From: Candidatus Bathyarchaeota archaeon
Lineage (GTDB): Archaea > Thermoproteota > Bathyarchaeia > TCS64
DNA: 18,283 nucleotides
Direction: 5' to 3'
Assembly: GCA_026014515.1 (NCBI GenBank)
Contig: JAOZIG010000517.1
Coordinates: forward strand, 1 to 18,283
The notes under the pieces were generated by a model that was not told where the DNA came from, did not search any database, and was given only the letters and a program-made list of their open reading frames with translations. Made by a program: the position numbers and the translations under genes. This document shows positions 1-7,902 of the stretch, piece by piece; positions within the stretch are counted from its first letter, which is position 1; every line of letters begins with the position of its first letter.

Positions 1-716
1 GCAGCCCAGCCAAGTACCTACGACTCGACAAAAAACTCGTGAAACTATACGCTGAGACCCCTGATGCTCATGCCCTGGGATTGGATGAGAAGAAGCTGGG
101 GAAAAGATGCAGTGTCTGTAGGGGCTCAGGGACGGAAAAGATCGACATGGGTTTCCTACCTGACATCTACACGGAGTGCGAGACATGCATGGGCACAGGG
201 TACAGCCCAGAGGCATGGGATGTAAAACTCCATGGCTACACACTCCCAGAGATCAACCAGCTAACAATAACTGAAGTCTATGATCTATTCAGTGACGACC
301 CCAGCATCACGGAGCCATTAAAGTCAGCGATGGATGTTGGGCTCGGATACCTTGTACTACAGCAACCCGGATACAGTCTATCCGGAGGTGAAGCACAGCG
401 CCTCAAGATCGCTGCAGAGCTCTCCAAGAGGAAAAACGGAAACTCGTTGTATATTCTTGATGAGCCCACACTGGGACAGCATATGGAAGATGTGGACAGG
501 CTTGGAAACGTTTTACAACGATTCGTTGACGCGGGAAACTCAGTGATCATAGTAGAACATCATCCAATGCTATTGGCTCAGTGCGACTGGATAATCGAGC
601 TTGGACCAGAAGGCGGTGAAGAAGGAGGCTACCTGATAGCATCATGCCCCCCAGACAAACTAAGTGATACCCCCACTGCTCCATACATCAAAGAACAACT
701 GGAGGCAAAAAAATGA
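1..716 (+). CDS. uvrA: UvrA-type excinuclease ATPase, C-terminal part (5' end off window)
   Basis: The reading frame is open to the left edge (first full codon at 3), so only the C-terminal ATPase half is present; the GTG at 39 is internal. A UvrA zinc finger (CxxC-X19-CxxC) is encoded at about 108-188, followed by the ABC signature LSGGEAQRLKIAAELSK, the Walker B segment LYILDEPTLGQH, a switch His in VEHH, and the family's closing IIELGPEGGEEGG. UvrA dimers recognise bulky DNA damage and load UvrB in nucleotide excision repair. Two positions are unusual: DEPTLGQH replaces the usual DEPTTGLH, and EHHPMLLAQCDW replaces the usual EHN...ADY, as in divergent UvrA paralogues. It could therefore be a paralogue rather than the housekeeping UvrA. 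The TGA stop overlaps the next ATG by 4 bases (ATGA), indicating translational coupling. Confidence 0.9.
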   Translation, partial: SPAKYLRLDKKLVKLYAETPDAHALGLDEKKLGKRCSVCRGSGTEKIDMGFLPDIYTECETCMGTGYSPEAWDVKLHGYTLPEINQLTITEVYDLFSDDPSITEPLKSAMDVGLGYLVLQQPGYSLSGGEAQRLKIAAELSKRKNGNSLYILDEPTLGQHMEDVDRLGNVLQRFVDAGNSVIIVEHHPMLLAQCDWIIELGPEGGEEGGYLIASCPPDKLSDTPTAPYIKEQLEAKK

Positions 717-1729
717 GCTGGACGCCGTTACTACTCACCGACCCATCGCCAAACCTCCGATACCTATCACTCAAATATCTGCTCGATGAACCAGAAGAGG
801 CAGCAGAACTAGAGAAACAACGTCTAGAAGACCCAATAGTCAAACAACTATTAACATCACAGAACCCAGACGGCTCATGGAGCCAAGAAAGCATCACAGG
901 AAACGCCCCCCACGGCAAGGTACAGGTAACATCTCAAGTACTAACAAGACTAGGCTTCCTAGAAATAGAGCACCCAGCAGTGGAAAAAGCCGCAGAATAT
1001 CTCTATAGCCAGCAACAGAGGGACGGTTCTTGGCCTCTTGGTAACTATGCTGAGGATTCTGATGGTGCTGATATTTATGATCGGATGAGCCTCCAGACAA
1101 GCCACCCGCTGAGAGGCTTAGCTGAGGCAGGATATGCCTCTGATCCCCGTAGTGAGACAGCTTATGACTGGTTAATGGAGCAGCAGTTGCCTGATGGTGC
1201 TTGGCCTACAGGTGTTGCAGGTGATGTTTATGGCTACGTAGCTGGGTATAGGCGGCTTCCTCATAGTCGATGGGGGTGCAGGAGCAATACAACAGCTGCG
1301 GTAACCTGTCTTAGCATGCACCCAGAACGACGGAAAAGAAGTGAGACGCGGAGGGGATTGGATCATTTGCTTGGTCATGAGACTCGTGAGCGTCAGTATC
1401 TTGGGTTTGATGTGGCTCGTATGGTTGGTGTGGAGCCATGCACTGGTTTCATCACTTATTATGCAAGATTTGATGTTACCCATATTCTGAAGCTGATAAC
1501 TCAGGTAGAGGCGTCAACCAGTGATCAAAGAGTAAGAGACCTCGTTGATTTCGTCAAGGAGCAGCAAGGTGAGTATGGTCTCTGGGAGTACACAAAGCCA
1601 TTTGCTTCAAGATGGGTTACATTTGATGTTTTACGTAGCCTCAAGATGGTTTTATCTGAATCTGATTGGGTGAACTTGGAGCCTCGTACACCGTTCCAGC
1701 CATATCCCTCCAAGCGGAAACGGTTCTAG
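713..1729 (+). CDS. Squalene-cyclase/prenyltransferase-repeat (alpha/alpha toroid) protein
   Basis: This 338-aa soluble protein has no signal peptide or membrane segment. It carries QW-type repeats of terpenoid-cyclase toroids: QNPDGSW (50-56), QQRDGSWPLG (101-110), QLPDGAWPTG (158-167) and QQGEYGLWEY (284-293). Conserved-looking blocks lie at WGCRSNTTAAVTCL (187-200) and GFITYYARFD (245-254). The class II cyclase acid motif DXDD is not visible, so terpene cyclisation should not be assumed. The N-terminal pattern (LLTDPSPNLRYLSLKYLLD) resembles a group of archaeal and bacterial proteins sometimes labelled 'nitrogen fixation protein NifH' in databases, but there is no P-loop and no nitrogenase link. 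The start is fixed by the ATGA overlap with the upstream ATPase, so both are probably made from one mRNA. Fold assignment is confident; function is unknown. Confidence 0.8.
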   Translation: MSWTPLLLTDPSPNLRYLSLKYLLDEPEEAAELEKQRLEDPIVKQLLTSQNPDGSWSQESITGNAPHGKVQVTSQVLTRLGFLEIEHPAVEKAAEYLYSQQQRDGSWPLGNYAEDSDGADIYDRMSLQTSHPLRGLAEAGYASDPRSETAYDWLMEQQLPDGAWPTGVAGDVYGYVAGYRRLPHSRWGCRSNTTAAVTCLSMHPERRKRSETRRGLDHLLGHETRERQYLGFDVARMVGVEPCTGFITYYARFDVTHILKLITQVEASTSDQRVRDLVDFVKEQQGEYGLWEYTKPFASRWVTFDVLRSLKMVLSESDWVNLEPRTPFQPYPSKRKRF

Positions 1730-1730
1730 C

Positions 1731-1742
1731 ACCTGTTTTTTA
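1731..1742 (+). terminator. Short T-rich tract after the UvrA/toroid pair
   Basis: A run of T residues directly follows the TAG stop of the toroid gene and precedes the S9 peptidase start by about 30 bases. Archaeal termination usually needs only a T-rich non-template strand, so this is a plausible but weak terminator. Confidence 0.35.
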
Positions 1743-1773
1743 TCTTCAGAGATAATTACAGTATCCGAGTATA

Positions 1774-3726
1774 ATGCCTGAAATGAAAAAAGTGGAGATC
1801 AAGGACCTTGGCGAGATCAAGGCAGTTAGCTCACCAAGGATTTCACCAGACGGCTCAAAGATAGTGTTTGTCCACACAGAGATGGATTTCGAGAAAGACA
1901 CGTACGTGAATAACCTCTGGATGGTGGACACTGAGAAAGGAAAACCCTACCAGTTCACAAGCGGAAGAGGCAAAGACAAGAACCCCTCTTGGAGCCCAGA
2001 CGGAAAAACAATAATGTTCACATCAACCCCACCAGCCAAAGAAGGAGAAAAGAAGAAAACACAAGTCTATTTGATCCCTGTGGATGGTGGCGAGGCTCAG
2101 CAGCTCACGGATGTTGATGAGGGTGTGGAGTCACCAGAATGGGGTCCAAAGGGAAAACAGATACTATTTGTCAGCAGCGTGAAGCGTTTTGATAGAGGAG
2201 ATAGCGATGTTAAGGTCATTGACAGGCTCAGCTACAAGTTCAATGGACGAGGCTTCTATGAGAACATCAGAAAACACCTCTTCACCATGAAGGTATCGGG
2301 AGGCAAGCCTAAACAGATCACCAAGGGAGAGTATGATGTCAGTAGCCCCAAGTGGAGCAGCGACGGAAAATCAATCATCTTCAGCAGCAACCTTGAACCA
2401 GACGCGGATGTACTGCGTCGCAGCTACCTCTACAAGGTTGACGCTAAAGGTGGTGAGCCTGAGAAGCTCACGGATGCCTTGATGAGTATCAGTGGTATCG
2501 CTCCGAAGGGAAAAGAGATCGCGTTCACTGGACATGATTATAGACATGGTTCAGGAAGCAACAGCGAGGTCTGGATTCTTAAGAATGGAGAGGCGAAACC
2601 CATCACCCTTGATTTTGACCAAGACCTTGGCACAAAACTAAGCTGTGACATCAGAATAAGCAGCCCATCAACCAATCCATCATGGAGCGGAGACTACCTC
2701 TACTTCACATCAACATACACTGGAGTAGCTGGGCTCTACAGGATACACAAGAAAGGCGGAGACGTGGAGAAGCTTATTGGGGAAGTAGATCACAGTGTCG
2801 AGACCTTTGACATCAACGAGGATGGAGTAATCGCATACACCACACTGAGCACCACTGAGCCCATCGAGCTATGGGTCATGAAAAAGGACAAGACAAAGCA
2901 ACTCACAGACCTAAACAAGAACTACAAGAAAAAGACCCAGATAATGCCCCATGAACGATTCGCATTCAAGAGCAACGCGGGTCACGAGGTTGAAGGCTGG
3001 CTTATGAAACCACCAGAGTTTAACCCCAAGAAGAAGTATCCACTGATTCTGCACATCCACGGTGGACCAAGGGGAGCCTATGGCAACGCGTTCTTCCACG
3101 AGTTCCAGATATTAGCCACGCAGGGATGGGCTGTTATGTACATCAACCCATGGGGAAGCGGAGGCTACTACGAGGAGTTCCAAGCAGCGCTACCGGGACA
3201 CTACTTCGAGCAAGACTATGACGACTTGATGAAGGCAGTTGATGTCGTCATCGAGCAGAACAAGTGGGTAGACAAGAAGAAACTAGGAGTCACTGGCGGT
3301 AGTTATGGTGGAGTCATGAGTAACTGGATCATCACCCACACGGATCGCTTCGCCGCAGCGGTAACAATGAGAACCATCACAAACTGGATCACCTTCTTCG
3401 GAGTCAGCGACATCGGCTGGACCTTCGGTAAGACAGAGATCGGCGGCAACTTCTGGGAGATGGAGGAAGAGTTCATGAAACGAAGCCCCATCAGATACGT
3501 TGGCAACGTCAAAACACCTACACAGATCATACACAGCGAGGAAGACTACAGGTGCCCCATGGAGCAGGATGAACAACTCTTCACCGCGTTGAAGCTACTG
3601 GGCGTTGACACAGAGCTAATCAGGTTCCCAAATGAGAGCCATGATCTTAGCAGGTCTGGTAAACCAAAGCACCGCGCGGAACGATTGGAGCATATGGTAC
3701 GCTGGTTCAAAAAGTACCTAGACTAG
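1774..3726 (+). CDS. S9 family serine peptidase (prolyl oligopeptidase / acylaminoacyl-peptidase type)
   Basis: The 650-aa product has the full two-domain layout. The N-terminal ~390 residues contain repeated beta-propeller blades of the PD40 type (SPRISPDGSKIVF, PSWSPDGKTIMF, PEWGPKGKQILF, PKWSSDGKSIIF). An alpha/beta hydrolase follows: HIHGGPRGAYG (oxyanion region), GGSYGG with nucleophile Ser510, Asp591 in HSEEDYRCP, and His623 in ESHDLSRSG. These match the Ser-Asp-His triad of S9C acylaminoacyl-peptidases, which remove acylated or short-peptide N-termini, with the propeller acting as a size filter. No signal peptide is present, so it should act in the cytoplasm. The start ATG at 1774 follows a TATA-like AT-rich patch around 1749-1759. 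Its TAG stop shares CTAG with the convergent antiporter stop. Confidence 0.95.
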   Translation: MPEMKKVEIKDLGEIKAVSSPRISPDGSKIVFVHTEMDFEKDTYVNNLWMVDTEKGKPYQFTSGRGKDKNPSWSPDGKTIMFTSTPPAKEGEKKKTQVYLIPVDGGEAQQLTDVDEGVESPEWGPKGKQILFVSSVKRFDRGDSDVKVIDRLSYKFNGRGFYENIRKHLFTMKVSGGKPKQITKGEYDVSSPKWSSDGKSIIFSSNLEPDADVLRRSYLYKVDAKGGEPEKLTDALMSISGIAPKGKEIAFTGHDYRHGSGSNSEVWILKNGEAKPITLDFDQDLGTKLSCDIRISSPSTNPSWSGDYLYFTSTYTGVAGLYRIHKKGGDVEKLIGEVDHSVETFDINEDGVIAYTTLSTTEPIELWVMKKDKTKQLTDLNKNYKKKTQIMPHERFAFKSNAGHEVEGWLMKPPEFNPKKKYPLILHIHGGPRGAYGNAFFHEFQILATQGWAVMYINPWGSGGYYEEFQAALPGHYFEQDYDDLMKAVDVVIEQNKWVDKKKLGVTGGSYGGVMSNWIITHTDRFAAAVTMRTITNWITFFGVSDIGWTFGKTEIGGNFWEMEEEFMKRSPIRYVGNVKTPTQIIHSEEDYRCPMEQDEQLFTALKLLGVDTELIRFPNESHDLSRSGKPKHRAERLEHMVRWFKKYLD

Positions 3727-5057
3727 GCTTCCTTCTTTTTCTTACCGTTTTTCTTTTTCTCGGATTCTTTCTCAGAGAGCTCTTGTGTCTCGGTGGATTC
3801 TTCTTTATTGACATCTGGCTCCGGTTTGGGTGTACTCTGTTTTCGGGCTACCATGGGACCGATTATCGAAGCAAAGATAATTGAAAACAATACGATAGGC
3901 AGTACGATGCTTCCATAAAGCTGAGTATCAGGGAAGATGAGCCCATTAGGGTCATACTCGGCTACATATTGGGTGAGCACGAGGCTGCTGGGCCCAAGAA
4001 TAAAGAAGATGCGTGTATATGCTATCTGTTCTTTTGATATACCTTGGGTATAGCCAATGATTGTTGCGACTAGATAACGGATAACTATCAGTAAGGCGGT
4101 TAGTATGAAGCTGATAGCTAGGTATCGTATCTCAAACTCCATTACAAGCCCCATGTACACGAAGAACATGGATTTAATGAGGAAAGTAATCTCATCATGA
4201 TACTCCTTTATCTGGCGTCTATCAATCCTTGAACGCCGGTTCATCCTCAAAGACTTAGTAACATACCCATAATTCATCAAAACTGCTCCAAAAAGGAACA
4301 CAGAAATCGGTCCACCACCGCCATCACTCAAAGCTTCCGATATAACATAGATAGGGAAAAGCGCCGCTATGGTCATCATATAGTTGAGGGGGCGATCTCG
4401 TAGACGAGTGATTATCTCACCCCAAAATAACCCGGTGCCGACACCAATCAAGGTAGAGACAATAAGAGTAAACAGAATATCTCTTGCCGCGGTTCTCGGT
4501 CCAGCCCCTGTTAATAATATCATCTTGATGATCGTGGATACCCCCACTACTTTGATAGGGTCTGCTAGAGTTGACTCAAGTTGAAGGAATAGCCCTGATT
4601 CACCGAACCCTTTTGATTCTCGTCCGAGGCTGCCTAGCAGACTGCTTATTGATATTCCATCTATCCCGCTAATCATTGCGCCTAAGAGGAAACCAGTGAC
4701 TAGGTTGAAGGATTCAGGTAGTAGGAAGTTTAGTGTAAATCCCACTGAGGCGGTTATAACGAGAAAGGTTCCGAGAGCCATATTGAATGCTCGTGTAGTG
4801 TTTCCGAGTATGTGTTGTATATTGAAGCTGATCCCTGTATTGAAGGCGAAGAGGGCTACAGTCACCAGTATCATTAGGTCGAACACGTTGAGGAATAACT
4901 CAGCATCAAAGACACCTAGAATAGGTCCAAGAAGAATACCGAAGAGCAGCACCCAGACTAGGTCGGGGATTTTTGTTCTTGAGTAGATGATGCCGCTAAT
5001 GTAGCTGAGGAAAAGTGTTGCGGAGATGAGTAAGAGAAGTCCTTCGGCGTTGATCAA
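3723..5057 (-). CDS. Cation/proton antiporter (Na_H_Exchanger fold, CPA family)
   Basis: The 444-aa product has about 12-13 hydrophobic segments spanning residues 5-403, then a highly charged cytoplasmic tail (404-444) rich in Lys and Glu. The two family hot spots are recognisable: LLGAMISGIDGISISSL (124-140), corresponding to the TM4 TDP region, and LESTLADPIKVV (160-171), corresponding to the ESxxND core. Asp166 fits the ion-binding aspartate. The residue before it is Ala165, where CPA1 exchangers have Asn and CPA2 exchangers have Asp, so coupling and ion choice cannot be assigned. It would exchange Na+ or K+ for H+ at the cytoplasmic membrane. Translation starts at TTG (5057); no closer ATG keeps TM1. 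A TATA-like element about 30 bases upstream suggests a nearly leaderless transcript. Its 3' end overlaps the S9 peptidase by 4 bases. Confidence 0.9.
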   Translation of the reverse strand: MINAEGLLLLISATLFLSYISGIIYSRTKIPDLVWVLLFGILLGPILGVFDAELFLNVFDLMILVTVALFAFNTGISFNIQHILGNTTRAFNMALGTFLVITASVGFTLNFLLPESFNLVTGFLLGAMISGIDGISISSLLGSLGRESKGFGESGLFLQLESTLADPIKVVGVSTIIKMILLTGAGPRTAARDILFTLIVSTLIGVGTGLFWGEIITRLRDRPLNYMMTIAALFPIYVISEALSDGGGGPISVFLFGAVLMNYGYVTKSLRMNRRSRIDRRQIKEYHDEITFLIKSMFFVYMGLVMEFEIRYLAISFILTALLIVIRYLVATIIGYTQGISKEQIAYTRIFFILGPSSLVLTQYVAEYDPNGLIFPDTQLYGSIVLPIVLFSIIFASIIGPMVARKQSTPKPEPDVNKEESTETQELSEKESEKKKNGKKKKEA

Positions 5058-5291
5058 TGCTTGTAACCTTTTTGGGGGTTATGGAAATTATTTCTGCCCG
5101 AATGATTGTCTGTGAGGATAAAAATACTTCCAATTGATTGTTTCCATTTGGAAGTATTCGAGTCCAATGTTGTTTTGTATTTTTTTCCATTTTTTTATCC
5201 ATAATTAAGTATTTTTATACTAAGGTTAGATTTATTTGAGTGTTTGATCTCTTGATTAGTGACACCTACATAAAAAGCTCAACGTTTAAAT
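5058..5291. other. AT-rich divergent intergenic region
   Basis: This 234-bp region separates the divergent antiporter and BlaI-like genes and encodes no credible protein. It contains a TATA-like GAAATTATTTC at 5084-5094 for the antiporter, a perfect 11-bp inverted repeat at 5123-5158, a T-rich stretch at 5170-5200, a further AAGTATT copy at 5207-5213 within a small AGTAT/ATACT stem, and a TACATAAAAAG element at 5267-5277 that could serve the regulator gene. It looks like a regulated bidirectional promoter region. Confidence 0.6.
5123..5158. repeat. Perfect 11-bp inverted repeat, candidate operator
   Basis: AATACTTCCAA (5123-5133) and TTGGAAGTATT (5148-5158) are exact reverse complements separated by 14 bases. 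The core AAGTATT recurs at 5207-5213. The pair lies upstream of the antiporter TATA-like element and about 135 bases upstream of the BlaI-like gene, so it is a reasonable binding site for that regulator or another dimeric factor. Binding is inferred from position and symmetry only. Confidence 0.55.
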
Positions 5292-5705
5292 ATGATGACC
5301 CTTAGGGTGAACTTCGTTGGTGACAAGAAACTGACATTAACAATTGACACATCAAGTGAAGGACTCGCCATGGTGTTAAAGGACTACCAAGAAGTAGCTC
5401 TACAATACCTATGGCGACTAGACGGCGACGGCGCAAGTAGCCGAGACGTCTGGATGCAGGTGAACGAGGATCTAAAAGGCGTAAGGACAATTAGCAGAGC
5501 ATCAATCATCAACTTCCTAAACTCCATGGTAGACGAGGGCGTGCTGAACTACACGGAGACCACAGGGAAGGGAGGCCACAGACGAATCTACTCAGCCAAA
5601 TATGATGAGGCAGAGTTCAAAGAATACGTCGCAAAAGTAGTCCTTGGCAACCTGCTCCGAGACTTCCCAGAAGAAACCAAGAAGGTTCTTCAGGAAGCAA
5701 GGTAA
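5292..5705 (+). CDS. Winged helix-turn-helix regulator, BlaI/MecI-like
   Basis: This 137-aa protein has an N-terminal beta-rich stretch (1-27), then a winged-helix domain: LKDYQEVALQYLW (29-41), ASSRDVWMQVNE (48-59), a recognition-helix region ISRASIINFLNSMVDEGVL and a wing GKGGHRRIYSA. A helical C-terminus (about 106-137) probably dimerises. BlaI/MecI-type repressors bind inverted repeats as dimers, and archaeal members regulate varied targets. No sensor protease or beta-lactamase is nearby. The divergent antiporter and the inverted repeat between them are the obvious candidate targets. Two consecutive ATGs (5292 and 5295) are possible starts; no clear Shine-Dalgarno precedes them, so the mRNA may be leaderless. 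A T-rich tract follows the gene. Confidence 0.8.
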   Translation: MMTLRVNFVGDKKLTLTIDTSSEGLAMVLKDYQEVALQYLWRLDGDGASSRDVWMQVNEDLKGVRTISRASIINFLNSMVDEGVLNYTETTGKGGHRRIYSAKYDEAEFKEYVAKVVLGNLLRDFPEETKKVLQEAR

Positions 5706-5716
5706 ACACCCTCTCT

Positions 5717-5739
5717 ATTTTATTCTTTTTTTCATTTTC
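5717..5739 (+). terminator. T-rich termination tract after the BlaI-like gene
   Basis: A long T-dominated stretch begins about 12 bases after the TAA stop and precedes a new TATA-like element. This is typical of archaeal intrinsic termination and supports separate transcription of the regulator and the M20 gene. Confidence 0.5.
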
Positions 5740-5766
5740 ATAAGCAAATAGCGGTAGCTGGTATTG

Positions 5767-5774
5767 TTTTATAC
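5767..5774 (+). promoter_or_regulatory. TATA box of the M20 amidohydrolase gene
   Basis: TTTTATAC lies so that initiation about 26 bases downstream would fall near 5797, giving a leader of roughly ten bases before the TTG start at 5808. Confidence 0.5.
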
Positions 5775-5807
5775 AAGATTTGTACCGTAGATACTCGTGA
5801 ATAAGTT

Positions 5808-7331
5808 TTGACGAAGCTAACTGAAGCAAAGAAGACGGCTTTCAAATGGATCGATGACAACGCAGAGAGGATCTCTGATTTCCATCAACTCATATGGAAC
5901 TACGCGGAGACAAGTTTCCGTGAGTATAAATCAGCAAAAGCATTCGTTGATTTCCACCGAGAAGAAGGATTTGAAGTAATTCATGGCGTCGCTGGTATGC
6001 CCACCGCATATGAGGCAACATGGGGTGAAGGAAAACCAGTCCTCAGCACATACACTGAATACGACGCTGTACCCTCAGCATGGCAAGACCAAGTACCATA
6101 CAAATCAGCAGCCAACCCATACAGGGCAGGACACACAGACCCCCACAGCGCATTGGGCACCGGTTCACTAATTGGAGCAATCGCCACCAAACATGCGATG
6201 GAAGAGCATGGAATAGAGGGAACCATCAAGGTCTTCGGTACACCAGCCGAAAAAGTATGCGCTAAGAGCTGGTTCGCGTCAAAGGGAAGATTTGAAGGAC
6301 TTGACGCCATGGTTGGATGGCACCCTAGAGGTTCAACCACGGTCATGTATGAGACACAGTGGGGCAGCTACTGGAACGCAGCGTTCGTATTTGAGTGCGA
6401 TGAACCCGAGAAATGGATCGCCTACGCTGATGATTTACCACGGAATGCTCGTGCACCCGGTGCACTGGACGCTGTTACGTTGATGTACACATCTACAAAG
6501 TACATGAAGGAGGCAATGCTGCCGAATACTGGTCTCTGGACCATGAACGAGGCTATAATGGCTGCCGGACAAGCTACGGCAGACAACATGTCACCTAGAC
6601 TGGGTATAATCCAGTTCGCGTTCAGAAGCCCTAGCTTGACCCAGCAGGAACAGATAGCTAAGGTGCTTATCAATAACGCTGAGAGCGTTGCGAAGATAAC
6701 AGGTACCAAGCTTACTGTACGCTGGATCACAAAACAGAGGACTGGCTTATTCAACAAGGCATTAGCAGATTTGGCGTATGAGAACCTTGAGCTGATTGGA
6801 CCACCCAAGTTCACAAAAGAGGATAAAGCGATAGCTAATGAGCTTCTACGAAACCTAGGCTACCCCGAGCAAAAAGAACCTCTAAACGAGAAATTGACAA
6901 CTCCTGAGGAGTGGGAGAATAACTGGAGAAGCGTAATCCCAAGCCACCAGAAGAAATTCGGTAGTGATGACTATGTTGAGTTCCAGTGGCATTGCCCCGG
7001 AGTCTGGATACAAGTCTACAGACCACAGATCACTGTACCCGGTGAACGATTACCAAGATGGCCTCATTATTATCTAGGCGGCGTAAAAGGCCCCATTGAC
7101 CGAACAATATACACAGCTGGTAAGGCGATCAGCGGAACCTTGCTGGACTTGGCTGAAGACCCAGTGAAGCTCAAGGCGTGTAAGGATGAATGGGAGAAAC
7201 GGATCAAGAAAGAGTATGAGTCTCCTCAGCTCGATCCTGAGTGGAACCCACCAATTGACTTGCCTTGGCCTGAGTATGTGGTCACCGAGAGGGGATATGA
7301 CTGGCATATCCCTACACCGGGCAAGAAGTAG
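5808..7331 (+). CDS. M20 family amidohydrolase, AbgB-like, with altered metal site
   Basis: The 507-aa product aligns by eye along its length with the M20D/AbgB group, which includes p-aminobenzoyl-glutamate hydrolase. Landmarks are IWNYAETSFREYKSA (29-43), GKPVLSTYTEYDAVPS (75-90), GHTDPHSALGTGS (108-120), KVFGTPAEKVC (141-151), WHP (171-173), GALDAVTLM (218-226) and RWPHYYLGG (417-425). The family cleaves acyl or aminoacyl amide bonds with a two-metal centre. Several ligand positions differ: the usual CGHN reads DPHS, and the EE dyad reads Glu148-Lys149, so a metal ligand appears lost. His113, Glu148 and His172 remain. The lid segment carrying a conserved His in AbgB reads ADDLP. It may be a specialised or inactive homologue. 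The C-terminus extends past the usual end with a Trp/Pro-rich tail. TTG is the first possible start after an in-frame TAA at 5802. Confidence 0.8.
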   Translation: MTKLTEAKKTAFKWIDDNAERISDFHQLIWNYAETSFREYKSAKAFVDFHREEGFEVIHGVAGMPTAYEATWGEGKPVLSTYTEYDAVPSAWQDQVPYKSAANPYRAGHTDPHSALGTGSLIGAIATKHAMEEHGIEGTIKVFGTPAEKVCAKSWFASKGRFEGLDAMVGWHPRGSTTVMYETQWGSYWNAAFVFECDEPEKWIAYADDLPRNARAPGALDAVTLMYTSTKYMKEAMLPNTGLWTMNEAIMAAGQATADNMSPRLGIIQFAFRSPSLTQQEQIAKVLINNAESVAKITGTKLTVRWITKQRTGLFNKALADLAYENLELIGPPKFTKEDKAIANELLRNLGYPEQKEPLNEKLTTPEEWENNWRSVIPSHQKKFGSDDYVEFQWHCPGVWIQVYRPQITVPGERLPRWPHYYLGGVKGPIDRTIYTAGKAISGTLLDLAEDPVKLKACKDEWEKRIKKEYESPQLDPEWNPPIDLPWPEYVVTERGYDWHIPTPGKK

Positions 7332-7355
7332 GGTTTCTTCCCATATTTTTCCGCT

Positions 7356-7365
7356 AATTTTAAAC
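7356..7365 (+). promoter_or_regulatory. TATA-like element before the 157-aa gene
   Basis: AATTTTAAAC lies about 28 bases upstream of the ATG at 7389, the spacing expected for a leaderless archaeal transcript. It suggests the 157-aa gene can be transcribed independently of the M20 gene. Confidence 0.4.
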
Positions 7366-7388
7366 ATACAGAAGGTTGCTGTTTCTAC

Positions 7389-7862
7389 ATGGCAGCCCCA
7401 GCCTTTGAGGAAATCGCTGAAATCATCGAGTTTAGACTCAATCAAGTAGTAGAGCTACTGAACGAGATCGAGTACGAGTTAAACACATGCACACCACAGG
7501 AACTATACGATTATCTTACAAGTGAATCCTTCAAGGACTCCAAGATTACTTTCCGGGACAGGCTTGGAAACGAGTACCTCTTCCTACACTCCATCATCGA
7601 GATCAGTGCATTGAAGGATGAGGGTATAGAGATCACCTCAAAGACCATAACAAGCATATCAAAAGAAGCCCTTTACGATGCACACCTCAAAGCAACAGAC
7701 TATGAACTCGGATACAGCCTGATCCTTGAGGATTACTATTGGCTGAAACATAGAATGGCACAGCTTGAACAAGACATCAAAAACGACAAGCATATGCCCG
7801 AAAGCCTCAAGGAACGAGCCCAAGAAATCTACGACTCATTCCTTGAATACAAGGACTACTAA
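7389..7862 (+). CDS. Uncharacterised acidic helical protein
   Basis: I do not recognise the family of this 157-aa protein. It is acidic, has no signal peptide or membrane segment, and looks mostly alpha-helical, with amphipathic stretches such as FEEIAEIIEFRLNQVVELLN (6-25) and a C-terminal helix ending QEIYDSFLEYKDY. There is one short basic patch (TFRDRLGNEY) and a single Cys, so no zinc site. Codon use is like its neighbours, which argues for a real gene. It follows the M20 gene by 57 bases on the same strand and precedes the SIMPL gene, but both flanking gaps hold TATA-like elements, so co-transcription is uncertain. No function is proposed. Confidence 0.7.
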   Translation: MAAPAFEEIAEIIEFRLNQVVELLNEIEYELNTCTPQELYDYLTSESFKDSKITFRDRLGNEYLFLHSIIEISALKDEGIEITSKTITSISKEALYDAHLKATDYELGYSLILEDYYWLKHRMAQLEQDIKNDKHMPESLKERAQEIYDSFLEYKDY

Positions 7863-7893
7863 CACTGTTCTAAGGCTTTGAACACCTGTTCTA
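7861..7893 (+). repeat. Near-identical direct repeats with AACA-n-TGTT symmetry
   Basis: AACACTGTTCTA (7861-7872) and AACACCTGTTCTA (7881-7893) repeat with their dyad centres about 20 bases apart, roughly two helical turns. Each contains an AACA/TGTT half-site pair. They lie directly upstream of the SIMPL gene TATA box, where archaeal activators commonly bind. The first copy overlaps the stop codon of the preceding gene. A regulatory role is inferred. Confidence 0.45.
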
Positions 7894-7902
7894 TTTGATG
7901 GG

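Noticed and set aside
713..1729. Shift from A/C-ending to T-ending codons near base 1020 in the toroid gene, suggesting a gene fusion
   Set aside because: The QW repeats continue across the switch in the same frame, and similar local shifts occur in neighbouring genes; probably drift rather than recombination.
713..1729. Nitrogenase-related (NifH) identity for the toroid protein
   Set aside because: There is no P-loop or iron-sulfur cysteine pattern of NifH; the label is a known database misnomer for similar proteins.
5123..5158. Inverted repeat as a transcription terminator
   Set aside because: It lies upstream of both flanking genes and is not directly followed by a T run in the sense of either.
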